NCBI GenBank assembly: GCA_036279835.1 | Contig: DASUII010000295.1 | Location: 1-31,954, forward strand | Direction: 5' to 3' | Source: GCA-003244245 sp036279835 | Lineage (GTDB): Bacteria > Actinomycetota > Actinomycetes > Mycobacteriales > Pseudonocardiaceae | DNA: 31,954 nucleotides | In this document: positions 7,491 through 14,483 of the stretch, piece by piece | Layout: every line of letters begins with the position of its first letter | Position numbering within the stretch: position 1 is the first letter of the stretch | The notes under the pieces: generated by a model | Database searches by the model: none | Told to the model about the DNA's origin: nothing | What the model saw: only the letters and a program-made list of their open reading frames with translations | Position numbers and translations under genes: made by a program

Positions 7491-7757
7491 GTGACTACCG
7501 ACGTAGGCGCGCTCGCCAACGACTGGGCGACTGACCCAGCTGTGCTAGCTCATCTCCTTGTCCGGCTGCGCCAGTGGGGTGAGCCCGCCGCTCCGCCACC
7601 GCTAACGGGCCATCCCGAGTTCGGTGTGACCTGCCGCCGCGCTAGCCCCGCCGATCCAGCCGTGGACATCACGTTGCCCGCCACCGGCGGCCGGTCGGTT
7701 GCGTGCCCACCGCCGCTGTTCCGGCGGCCGGTCGGACCCACCGAAAGGCGCCCCTGA
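7491..7757 (+). CDS. Small hypothetical protein (88 aa)
   Basis: A GTG-start frame (MTTDVGALANDWATDPAVLA and on) with a short helical N-terminus (LAHLLVRLRQWGEP) and a Pro-rich remainder. No known domain. Its stop codon overlaps the ATG of the next gene (TGATG), which is the main support, since its own ribosome binding site is weak and the composition does not exclude chance. It lies 105 bp downstream of the XRE-TPR gene and would be the first of the small genes in that transcript. Confidence 0.5.
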   Translation: MTTDVGALANDWATDPAVLAHLLVRLRQWGEPAAPPPLTGHPEFGVTCRRASPADPAVDITLPATGGRSVACPPPLFRRPVGPTERRP

Positions 7758-8011
7758 TGGCGAAGCACAGATTGATGCCGGCCACCACGGGACGGCGGCG
7801 CCCGATGCGCACCATCACTCTGGTGGACGCACGGGACCTGCTGGTCCACCTGCTGACGCCCGACGCGCTCGCCGCTGGGCTGCGACCGAAAACCGATTAC
7901 GTTGCCCTGTGCGGCGCGGTCGTGCTTCCCGCTCCCTTGGTTGAGCCGGGCGGCCACCGCTGTTGGCCGTGTAGATCCGCCGCCACCGTCCCGAGTAAGA
8001 GGTCGCGATGA
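7757..8011 (+). CDS. Small hypothetical protein with a Cys/His cluster (84 aa)
   Basis: Starts at ATG 7757 with GAAAGG about 9 nt upstream and overlaps its neighbours on both sides (TGATG, then ATGA). Residues 17-50 form a conserved-looking block (MRTITLVDARDLLVHLLTPD). The C-terminal half carries a Cys, then GGHRCWPC, suggesting a small zinc site. I recall short proteins like this downstream of XRE regulators in Pseudonocardiaceae, but no function has been assigned. Probably a small partner or DNA/RNA-binding accessory; that is inference. Confidence 0.65.
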   Translation: MAKHRLMPATTGRRRPMRTITLVDARDLLVHLLTPDALAAGLRPKTDYVALCGAVVLPAPLVEPGGHRCWPCRSAATVPSKRSR

Positions 8012-8235
8012 CCGACGCCACCGGTACCGGTAAGCCCCGCCGCAATCCCATCCGCCGGGTAATCGACATCTATTGCTCGGTGCACGGCGGTGCGCGGGGT
8101 TTCACTCCGCTGGTGTGCCGGAAAGTCGATGACCTTATCGAATTGGATCCGCACGCCACAAACGGATGCGTGCTTATCTTTGACGAGAAGGCCGCCACTG
8201 AATTGTTCGACGTGTTAGGTGAGTGGTTAGGGTGA
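8008..8235 (+). CDS. Small conserved hypothetical protein (75 aa)
   Basis: ATG at 8008 overlaps the previous stop by 4 bp (ATGA), so translation is coupled. The protein is compact and well mixed (VIDIYCSVHGGARGFTPLVC, DDLIELDPHATNGCVLIFDE, ATELFDVLGEWLG) with an alpha/beta look, including three scattered cysteines. It contains no recognisable catalytic motif. Its composition and coupling argue for a real gene of the XRE-regulator accessory set. Confidence 0.7.
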   Translation: MTDATGTGKPRRNPIRRVIDIYCSVHGGARGFTPLVCRKVDDLIELDPHATNGCVLIFDEKAATELFDVLGEWLG

Positions 8236-8236
8236 A

Positions 8237-8419
8237 ATGGGGTTTGTCCGTGCGGACTGGAAAGACCACGCCGTCGACGAACACAGGGACTACCCCGGTG
8301 GATCACTGCAAGCACGCTGCGGGCACTGGTTCATGATCGTCACCCCGCTGCGGGACACATCGTGCGGGAAACAATGCGAGGCGTGCGCCGCAATCACCGG
8401 TACCGCTTCGCCACCCTAA
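8237..8419 (+). CDS. Small Cys-rich putative zinc-binding protein (60 aa)
   Basis: ATG at 8237 is one base after the previous stop, with TTAGGGTGA serving as ribosome site. The sequence MGFVRADWKDHAVDEHRDYP is followed by CGHWF, then C-x4-C-x2-C (SCGKQCEAC), a pattern fit for one zinc ion. It belongs to the same coupled run of tiny genes. The function is unknown; similar Cys-Gly-His-Trp mini-proteins occur in this position in other actinomycetes as far as I recall. Confidence 0.65.
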   Translation: MGFVRADWKDHAVDEHRDYPGGSLQARCGHWFMIVTPLRDTSCGKQCEACAAITGTASPP

Positions 8420-8533
8420 GATTCCGGCCGGTCGCCGGGCTGAGCGGGTTAGCTGTCCCTGTCAATCCGCTTCCCATGCTCCCCGGCGACCGGCCGGTTC
8501 CAACCGAATACCACCGAAGTTCGGGAAGAGCAG

Positions 8534-8839
8534 ATGCCGATCGACACCCGCCCGGTGAACACCAGCACCACCGCGGCCGACACCACCGGTGCGTGCCCCT
8601 ACTGCGGGACCACCAGCGGCGTACAGCCCATGCCCGCGCCGCCCAAAGTTCAGGCGTGGAAGTGCACTTGCGGCACGGACTGGGCGATCAGCGTGATCCG
8701 GTCGGACTCACGCGCGGCTGCGCTACTGGGCGACCTCGGTGCAACGGCTGAAGCGGTCGGGCGATTGCGCTGGACACTGCGGCAGCTCTGCGCACTGGCC
8801 GACGATGCACCCCTAGCTGGCCGAACGCGCTTGGCCTAA
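8534..8839 (+). CDS. Small zinc-ribbon protein (101 aa)
   Basis: ATG at 8534 preceded by GGGAAGAG. Residues 21-48 are a zinc ribbon: ACPYCG, then CTCG about 25 residues later. The C-terminal half is a helix (GATAEAVGRLRWTLRQLCAL and on). The sequence closely fits a short family I remember from actinomycete genomes beside XRE regulators, always without assigned function. It is the last gene of the plus-strand run and its stop overlaps, tail to tail, the stop of the membrane-protein gene on the other strand. Between 8420 and 8533 I see no gene. Confidence 0.75.
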   Translation: MPIDTRPVNTSTTAADTTGACPYCGTTSGVQPMPAPPKVQAWKCTCGTDWAISVIRSDSRAAALLGDLGATAEAVGRLRWTLRQLCALADDAPLAGRTRLA

Positions 8840-10023
8840 GCCTTTGAGCAGAGCGGTACGTTTCCTAGGTCGACGTTCTCGGATTCGATGAGTGGGCGAA
8901 TAGACGCCGGTGGCTCTTTGACATGACAAACTGTTCGCTGCGTCACCTCGGTGGTATGCAGGTAAGAAATCGTTCGATGCTTCTCGTCAAGGAAGACGTG
9001 CCAGCCATTACCGATAGACATAGTGTAGCCCACCAAGTTACCGCCAGAGGACAGTCGCATCTTCTCTGCCGGAAGCCATGGTTGGCGCAAGATCGCAGAT
9101 ATAGTGTGGGTATCGACAGGCACTTCGTAAACCTTCTCAACGTACAGAACCGAGAAGCCGCAAACTGCAGCAATGCCGAGGCCATATGCCGCGATCCCGA
9201 GAGACCGTACACTAGTATTGGATAAACGTACCAATGACCACTCGCTAATTGTTCGGCGAAATTTACGGAAGAGCCCACCTGGCGGAAACCAATCCCACGG
9301 TGGCGCGTAGAGCGTCCAGAGAAGCGCCGCCAGCGCGCAGAGGGCGGCAACTCTCACCCCAGGAGTCCAGCTGCTCCATATTAGGTGTAGATTATTGCCC
9401 CACTCTCTTAGGTCGTGCGCCCTTTTCTCTGATACCAGCCTCAGCCCACGCTCATCTAGTCCTAGCGCTCGTAGGATCGCTGTCAGTATAGGCCAGATAT
9501 AACCTAGAATCCATTCTCCCCAGCCTTGGACGGTACGTCCTAAATAAATTAGACCGTCCTGTAACCCAGGCCAAATCTGTAGCACTCCATGCCAGATTCC
9601 TTTCGCTGAAGCTGCAGTATCACCAGCTATCTTTAGCCCATTCCTAACGGAATGAACAGCTGCAGGCGATACGAATGCAGTAAAGAGTGCTGTCAGTAGC
9701 ACCAATCCCCAACGGCGAACTATTATGAAGAAGATAAAAATGGCTGGCAGAGAGAGGGGAAGAAGGGGCACGATGGTGCCCAGTAGCGTGCCCACTACAC
9801 CAGAGGATGCCGCCAGTGTCGTGGCTGTGGTCGTGTCGTAGTTCGAAATTATTAATAGTCGAACCGCGGAGGCGAACAAGACCACTACCGGAGATAGAAG
9901 CAGAGCCTTAACACGTCCTGAGCTGAGTTCCGCGCGGTCGGATGACGATGCCACAGATGCCTCCCGAAGCACCTGCAGTCGGCGCTGTCCGTGCTTCGTG
10001 CTCCTAGGATCAGAGGCTGCCAC
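8836..10023 (-). CDS. Multi-pass membrane protein with a C-terminal extracytoplasmic domain, unknown function
   Basis: A 395-aa protein from a GTG start at 10023. Hydrophobic segments occur near residues 40-60 (ALLLSPVVVLFASAVRLLII), 70-100, 100-125 (a very hydrophobic AIFIFFIIVRRWGLVLLTAL stretch), about 220-240 (VRVAALCALAALLWTLYAPP) and about 275-295. The last 100 residues are soluble and contain two cysteines. Membrane topology suggests a signalling or superinfection-type surface protein, but no family is recognised. Base composition is lower in GC than its neighbours, with TTA and ATA codons that are rare in high-GC actinomycetes (for example near 9850), a sign of foreign origin within the element. 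It stands alone on the minus strand. Confidence 0.75.
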   Translation of the reverse strand: MAASDPRSTKHGQRRLQVLREASVASSSDRAELSSGRVKALLLSPVVVLFASAVRLLIISNYDTTTATTLAASSGVVGTLLGTIVPLLPLSLPAIFIFFIIVRRWGLVLLTALFTAFVSPAAVHSVRNGLKIAGDTAASAKGIWHGVLQIWPGLQDGLIYLGRTVQGWGEWILGYIWPILTAILRALGLDERGLRLVSEKRAHDLREWGNNLHLIWSSWTPGVRVAALCALAALLWTLYAPPWDWFPPGGLFRKFRRTISEWSLVRLSNTSVRSLGIAAYGLGIAAVCGFSVLYVEKVYEVPVDTHTISAILRQPWLPAEKMRLSSGGNLVGYTMSIGNGWHVFLDEKHRTISYLHTTEVTQRTVCHVKEPPASIRPLIESENVDLGNVPLCSKA

Positions 10024-10183
10024 AGTTCTGACCAGTGATCAATGGCTACGGGAGCCGTCTACTGGAGCGCAACGGCCCCATGGTCTCGCCTAGGCGCTGC
10101 TGCGGCCGCCAGCTACGCCGGCAGTTCTCGCACGATGCACGCTCGGCCATGGATGCACCGGGGGGTGGTGAGGACCGGCGGAC

Positions 10184-10312
10184 GTGACGAGGATTTGGGT
10201 GGCGGAGCTGCGCATCAACCGCCGGACCGCCCAGAAGATCGCTCAGGTCCATGGCATCACCGAGGACGAGCTGCGCGACGCGGTCGAGTGTGTGCGCGGT
10301 CTCTACAGGTCA
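10184..10312 (+). pseudogene. 5' fragment of a small conserved gene; the rest of 10024-10744 holds no intact gene
   Basis: From GTG at 10184 the frame reads VTRIWVAELRINRRTAQKIA, then a hydrophilic helix ending in DAVECVRGLYR, which resembles the N-terminal half of short actinomycete proteins that start in the same way. After about codon 43 the match ends and the frame runs through unrelated sequence to 10555. A separate frame just upstream (about 10049-10186, ending QFSHDARSAMDAPGGGEDRR and overlapping the GTG) looks like the 3' end of a preceding coupled gene. Together they look like a deleted two-gene unit. On the minus strand 10558-10630 has another short gene end (KADKYDFLDELI). I see no intact gene in 10024-10744. 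Confidence 0.45.
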
Positions 10313-10744
10313 ACTTTGCTGGCTCGATCATCCTGGGTCTACCGGTCCATCCCGGACTCTGCTCCCAACTGCGCCTGCGCCGCGGTGGTGACGCTAGTCG
10401 ACGCGACGAACTCTGCGCCCATACCGGTGGCTGTTCCTAGCCCCAGCGTTACCACCCAGAGCCTGCGCGGATCGCGATGTGTCAATCTGGGCTCGCTCAG
10501 CACCGACCTCGGGGCACCACCGAAATCGGCGAACCGGCAGAGGAACACTAGCTAGATCAGCTCGTCCAGGAAATCGTATTTGTCCGCTTTAGCCCGCCGC
10601 CCGAACAGTTGATGAATACTCCAAATGGATGGCTTTTGTATCAACCTTCACATCAGATTGCTCAGATACAGAGCGCGCGGGTGGCGGTGCCGGGCACCCG
10701 GTGCCAATGCTTTATCGATCTGGTGAGCACGGAGGCGCAAGAGC

Positions 10745-11188
10745 ATGCCAACCATGAGAGCCCAGACGAAGCGGAAGCTGGGCAAGTTCGCACTGCACAA
10801 CTGGGGCTACATCGTTGCAATTGTTGTAGCTATCTGGTGGTACATAGGGACGATCGGACCCCTACCGATCACGATAGGGTCGGGCCTTGTCGTAATCTTC
10901 GCCCTATTCTTTGCAGAGGTACCCTGCTGCGCACCCAACAAGAAACTAGTGAACGGCGAGATCGACCTATGTGGAAACAACGGGAATGGCATACTAGGAG
11001 CTTGCTATCTCAAGCGCCATAAATGGCTAAACCTAAAGGCATTGGTCAACCGGCAGACCTACGTGCGATCGCTCAAGCATTGCTTTTCATCCTTTAGTGG
11101 AGCCGCCGGTTCATTCTCAGCTCTAGCCGGAATGGGCTCATTTACTGTTGCGCTGCTGACTTATATCTTCGTCACAATCAAGAAATAG
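10745..11188 (+). CDS. Small membrane protein, unknown function (147 aa)
   Basis: ATG at 10745 (or 10754) with a good GGAGG 10 nt upstream. After a basic start (MPTMRAQTKRKLGKFALHNW) there are two hydrophobic helices (GYIVAIVVAIWWYIGTIG and ITIGSGLVVIFALFF), then a Cys-containing loop (VPCCAPNKK, DLCGNNGNG, GACYLKRHKW) and a final hydrophobic helix (MGSFTVALLTYIFVTIKK). I recall similar short proteins with the same CCAPN loop on actinomycete elements. Relatively AT-rich codon use again sets it apart from the chromosome. No function can be assigned. Confidence 0.75.
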   Translation: MPTMRAQTKRKLGKFALHNWGYIVAIVVAIWWYIGTIGPLPITIGSGLVVIFALFFAEVPCCAPNKKLVNGEIDLCGNNGNGILGACYLKRHKWLNLKALVNRQTYVRSLKHCFSSFSGAAGSFSALAGMGSFTVALLTYIFVTIKK

Positions 11189-11475
11189 CTAGAAAACAAG
11201 AGTAGCCCTTGTCGGGCGGACAGGATGCTCCTATGTCGTGTCAAACGAAATGGTCACTGGCTGCTGTCATCATTAACTCGCCGTTGTTGGGCCCAACCGG
11301 ATAGATTGCCGGAATCTTTCGTGGTCACTCGCCGATGCAGCCTGATCACTGTGACGATCGTTGCTGATCACCGTTTGATCTTGGACGCCGAGCAGCGCAT
11401 CGGCAAGCGTTAGCGAGTGACCTGGAAACGCGGACACCGCGCACGGTGTCCCCCGGCGGGAGACGGAGCGCTGTG

Positions 11476-12159
11476 ATGGCGTGGGATGAGGATAAACATC
11501 CCAGAGATAGCTCTGGTCGATTCACTTCAAAAGGTAATGCCGTGGCCATGGGAGCGGCCGTGGCCATCGTGGTGTCAGCGTTCCTCGGTGGCAGTGTCGG
11601 CGACGCTGCATCGGTCAGCGCGGTTGACGAGTTCAGCATCAGCACTAGATCGCCACGGGGCCAAACTGAAGTACGAATCAAAGGCGATGATGACGCCGTT
11701 AAAGCAACAACTCGCCTGCGACTCAGGGGCGGCCATCCGATTAAGCTCGACGCGCGAGCCGACAAAAACTGCGCCGACTACTCCAACGGCGACCTCCAGC
11801 GGTTCTTTCGCGCGCATCCGTGCATCTCCCTCTATCGCACGCTCGTCGAATACGCAGAGGGAGACTACGTCATCCGCTTCTTAATCGCAACGATCGAAAT
11901 GCCCGACTACGACACCGCGATAGACCTTCACGCGCTGCTTTCACGGGAGGGCGGCGGAAACATCACTCCTCTATCCTCAAATAGTGGAAAGTACCGCAAC
12001 GTCCCCTTTATCTCCGGAACCTCCACCACTATCCTGAACGGCACAGCCGTGATCAACATACAGACTGAAGCGGTGGGCCGCACACCGGGCGATGCATTGC
12101 TCGCCTTCCTGGCAACAGACGTCATATACAGTCTACTGGGCCCCGGCATCGGGCAGTAA
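11476..12159 (+). CDS. Membrane-anchored protein with a conserved extracytoplasmic domain, unknown function
   Basis: A 227-aa protein. ATG at 11476 is chosen over an upstream in-frame start because GGAGACGGAG precedes it and the protein then begins MAWDEDKHPRDSSGRFTSKG, a short motif common at the N-terminus of element and phage proteins in actinomycetes. A membrane segment follows (AVAMGAAVAIVVSAFLGG, about 23-40). The outer domain contains two cysteines (NCADYSNGDLQRFFRAHPCI) likely to pair, then an alpha/beta stretch (VIRFLIATIEMPDYDTAIDL and GNITPLSSNSGKYRNVPFIS). I recall this C-terminal domain from anchored actinomycete proteins of unknown role. It stands alone, followed by decayed sequence. 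Between 11189 and 11475 I see no intact gene. Confidence 0.75.
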   Translation: MAWDEDKHPRDSSGRFTSKGNAVAMGAAVAIVVSAFLGGSVGDAASVSAVDEFSISTRSPRGQTEVRIKGDDDAVKATTRLRLRGGHPIKLDARADKNCADYSNGDLQRFFRAHPCISLYRTLVEYAEGDYVIRFLIATIEMPDYDTAIDLHALLSREGGGNITPLSSNSGKYRNVPFISGTSTTILNGTAVINIQTEAVGRTPGDALLAFLATDVIYSLLGPGIGQ

Positions 12160-12186
12160 ATACCGGTGGATAGCGTTCCGGTGACT

Positions 12187-12242
12187 CGAATCGCGGCCGA
12201 ATGAGGACATCGGAGAGTAGCTAATCATGATCGGTCCGTTAC
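12187..12242 (+). repeat. Direct repeat of the 3' end of the decayed M41-like gene (second copy at 12915-12969)
   Basis: Both copies contain CGAAT(C/A)GCGGCCGAATG and, about 25 bp later, the identical 17-mer CATGATCGGTCCGTTAC (12226-12242 and 12953-12969). The first copy still encodes RIAAE, the end of the M41-like pseudogene (RIAAECDSGK). Copy spacing is 727 bp, close to the gene length, so an earlier tandem duplication followed by loss of one copy is the simplest explanation. Confidence 0.7.
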
Positions 12243-12304
12243 TCCATTTTATTTCGCCCCTGGATGAAGTCCGACAACTCACCGAAGCCGGGTCACTCCG
12301 CTAA

Positions 12305-12947
12305 ACGGACAGCGTACCCGCGCGCATTGAGACCTACACCGCCGAGCGGCGGACGGCAGTTCACGAGGCCGGGCACGCCGTCATGGCCTACCTGGTTTGG
12401 TCGGCCGTTCACGGTGATCAGCGTGGTGCCTGATGGCGACTCGTACGGCCGAGTGCAGCACGCTCTACCCGGTAACTGGTTCCGACCCGATATCCAGGTC
12501 ACCAGCCGGGACCGGCACTCTGATCGAGCACCGCGTGATGATCCTCCTTGCCGGTGCCGGTGCTGAGGGCCATTGGATCACGCGGACTCAAGGTGCACCC
12601 ATCGGCTGGGAAGATCAGCTCAAGGTTGGTGCGGCGCACGATATGAGCACGGCGTGGGATCCGGCCCGCTATGCCTGCGACAGCGACGAGAGACCGACGC
12701 ATCCGTCGAGTGGCTCCGGCAGCGCGTACTCAACAAGGTCGGTCGGTGGAACACCGGGGCAAGTGACGGTGTCGGGTGCGACAATCGCAGGTTCTGGGAA
12801 CTGGTGGACGTGCTGGCCGATGCCGTGATCCAAGCAGGGACGCTCCGATGGTCGCAGCCCCGCAACGTCCTACAGGCCGCAGACCCGGTCCGCAATCGCG
12901 CGAAAAAACGACACCGAATAGCGGCCGAATGCGACAGCGGCAAGTAG
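12305..12947 (+). pseudogene. Decayed M41 (FtsH-protease-domain)-like gene with three frameshifts
   Basis: Four consecutive blocks in shifting frames make one protein. Block 1 carries the zinc motif HEAGH (codons 12362-12376, in TAVHEAGHAVMAYLV). Block 2 reads GRPFTVISVVPDGDSYGRVQ, the segment after the zinc helix in M41 peptidases. Block 3 reads EHRVMILLAGAGAEGHWITR and later GWEDQLKVGAAHDMSTAWD, matching the membrane-distal part with the third ligand region. Block 4 reads ASVEWLRQRVLNKVGRW and runs to the stop at 12947 (RIAAECDSGK). At least three frameshifts separate the blocks, and an in-frame stop at 12302 precedes the first. There is no AAA ATPase domain, so the parent was a stand-alone M41-type protein. 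A shorter intact relative is at 14484-15128. Confidence 0.75.
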
Positions 12948-13621
12948 TCGTCCATGATCGGTCCGTTACGTCAAAAAAGTTGCTCTAGAGAGATGGGGGG
13001 AAATCTGAGATAATTGGGGCGATTTTTGCTTAAAAAACGATTGCTTTGCTCTTCATTGCTTTGTGCTTTGCTGCGTGCGTGTGTGTTGTGTCATCAATCA
13101 ATTGTGACGCCGAACAGCGCACCGACTGTTGTCTGTAGTCAGTGCGCTGGTGTATTCGGCAGTGGTTAGCGAGTGATCTTGTGTTGACTTCTCGCGCGAG
13201 ACTCTGTCCAGTCCGGTGTGCCGATCCAACTGCATTCGCACGATGGGTAGTAGATCGATCCGTAGCGGCCTTGGACTCTTACTCGGATGGTGTGACCGCT
13301 TTGTGTACCGCTCATAGCCATGAGCGTATCTGTTAATGGCTCGAATGGGTGCCGCCATTAGTGTGCCATTGTGGGACTAATCGCTGAGCGGTCGGTCGTG
13401 TGTTCTCGCTTTTTATCCGGGGCGCGTGATTCACCATTGCCGTGACGTAGGCGGTAGCGTGGCGCGGTCCCGGCATTGCGGTGCGCCGGTACCAGGTTGC
13501 TGGGCTCTATCGGGTCGCCACGTTGTCGGTGAGGCAGTCCGCCGCTGCCTGCCGCTCCGCTTTTGTGGTCACGGCATTGCTCATGTGTTCACACTTTTCT
13601 TGTCAGCGGATTGCGATGAAC
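12948..13621. other. Non-coding stretch with an AT-rich tract (about 12964-13100)
   Basis: I see no convincing gene. The left part is unusually AT-rich for this window (AAAAAAGTTGC, TTTTTGCTTAAAAAACG) and has T-rich direct repeats of ATTGCTTTG near 13040-13065. At 13106-13120 and 13165-13176 are GACGCCGAACAGCGC and GTTAGCGAGTGA, both also present at 11384-11400 and 11409-11420. On the minus strand 13584-13507 a 25-codon frame (MSNAVTTKAERQAAADCLTD and on) looks protein-like but has a TAG after 25 codons; it may be a remnant. Confidence 0.5.
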
Positions 13622-13915
13622 CTACACCGTTGTTGTGAACCGGAAATTGACGGTGCCAGCTGAGGCGTACTGTTGGATGAACACATTTTCGACCGACGCC
13701 ACGTCGAACGAAGCTATGGTGCCGCTCGCGATCAGGCAATAGCTATTCATTTCGGGGTCTTCACTGACCCGTAAAGTGGTGGAGGGTGCCAAGACCAACT
13801 GCACCGCGTTGCCCGGTATCACCAGCGCAATGATGTTGATGCCATAGTTTAACGGCGACCGGTTCGGTGAGGGTGCGGCCGCGTCTTTGGTGCTGAAAGC
13901 GTTCGCGGTTTCCAT
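13622..13915 (-). CDS. Hypothetical 97-aa protein, possibly all-beta
   Basis: ATG at 13915 gives METANAFSTKDAAAPSPNRS, then mostly beta-type sequence (INIIALVIPGNAVQLVLAPS, TTLRVSED, CLIASGTIASFDVASVENVF, AGTVNFRFTTTV). Composition is non-repetitive and the third codon position is GC-rich, which supports coding. An AGGAAA lies about 12 nt upstream, rather far. The fold suggested by the alternating hydrophobic pattern resembles small structural or receptor proteins, but no family is recognised. It is the last gene of the leftward module and follows the acidic-protein gene by 79 bp. Confidence 0.6.
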   Translation of the reverse strand: METANAFSTKDAAAPSPNRSPLNYGINIIALVIPGNAVQLVLAPSTTLRVSEDPEMNSYCLIASGTIASFDVASVENVFIQQYASAGTVNFRFTTTV

Positions 13916-13994
13916 GGGTCAGGTGTTTTCCTATCTTGGCTGCGACGACCAACGACGGAGTGCTCAGCGGATCACCCAGGCAAAGCTAGCGACG

Positions 13995-14324
13995 CTAGCT
14001 TTTGACGACTATGACCTTGACGTCATCGGCCTCGTCGTCGGCAGCATCGGCTTCGTCGCTATCAATCTCGCTTTGGCCGGCGGGTTCGTCATCCGGGTTG
14101 TCGCGGCTGAACAACGGTTCTTTTTCGTCGTCCTTTTCGTCCTCGTCTTTATCGTCGGCCTTTGTGGTAGCGCCGCGTTGGGTCGGTGCGTTTCGTTGCA
14201 TGTCATTGGACCGGAATTGCGCGCGACTACCGATCTGTGCTGCGGCAGTGGATTGCCGGGTCATTCCTTGCATGGTGGTTCGGGTGGCTTGCTGCTGTAC
14301 GCGGCCGGTGCCTGATCGGTTCAT
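13995..14324 (-). CDS. Small protein with an extremely acidic C-terminal half (109 aa)
   Basis: ATG at 14324 with AAGGGA about 9 nt upstream. The N-terminal half is polar and basic (MNRSGTGRVQQQATRTTMQG, QIGSRAQFRSNDMQRN). The C-terminal half is dense in Asp and Glu (KADDKDEDEKDDEKEPLF, then DSDEADAADDEADDVKV), before ending VIVVKS. Such bipolar low-complexity proteins can be DNA mimics, scaffolding proteins or anti-restriction factors; nothing here decides between them. The reverse strand also has a long open frame, but it is just the complement of GAC/GAG repeats (GTC/CTC) and lacks a start site. A strongly structured leader precedes the gene. Confidence 0.65.
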   Translation of the reverse strand: MNRSGTGRVQQQATRTTMQGMTRQSTAAAQIGSRAQFRSNDMQRNAPTQRGATTKADDKDEDEKDDEKEPLFSRDNPDDEPAGQSEIDSDEADAADDEADDVKVIVVKS

Positions 14325-14360
14325 TTCACTAGTCCCTTAAGATCGGTAGCTTCGGTAACG

Positions 14361-14439
14361 GAGGTTGTGCTGCGCGCTAGCGCCCAGGCCGGGGTGAAAG
14401 GAGTCGAAAGCCCCCGACCTGGGCACCGCGCTGCACCTC
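14361..14439 (-). promoter_or_regulatory. Candidate structured leader RNA or attenuator between the M41-like gene and the acidic-protein gene
   Basis: Two nested inverted repeats are visible. Inner arms: GCCCAGGCCGGGG (14382-14394) and CCCCGACCTGGGC (14412-14424), 12 of 13 paired. Outer arms: GAGGT...GCGCG (14361-14376) and CGCGC...ACCTC (14427-14439), with a small bulge. The RNA would lie in the 159-bp gap just upstream of the 14324 start on the minus strand. No U-tract closes it, so it is not a plain intrinsic terminator. Confidence 0.5.
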
Positions 14440-14483
14440 GGGAAAGGCCGACGACGACAACCTTTGCGTTAGCCCGAGGGAGA

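Noticed and set aside
10339..10548. 69-aa minus-strand frame with a hydrophobic stretch (VVTLGLGTATGMGAEFVAST)
   Set aside because: No ribosome site and surrounded by decayed genes; too short to support.
11225..11413. 62-aa plus-strand frame upstream of the anchored protein
   Set aside because: Poor composition and no ribosome site; its end coincides with one of the short repeats, so it may be a gene remnant but not a gene.
13098..13358. 86-aa basic frame on the minus strand
   Set aside because: No ribosome site, no recognisable features, located in AT-rich non-coding sequence.
13887..14315. Hydrophobic-looking plus-strand frame opposite the acidic-protein gene
   Set aside because: Its Val/Leu/Phe-rich sequence is the complement of Asp/Glu codons; there is no ribosome site, and the minus strand has a good one.
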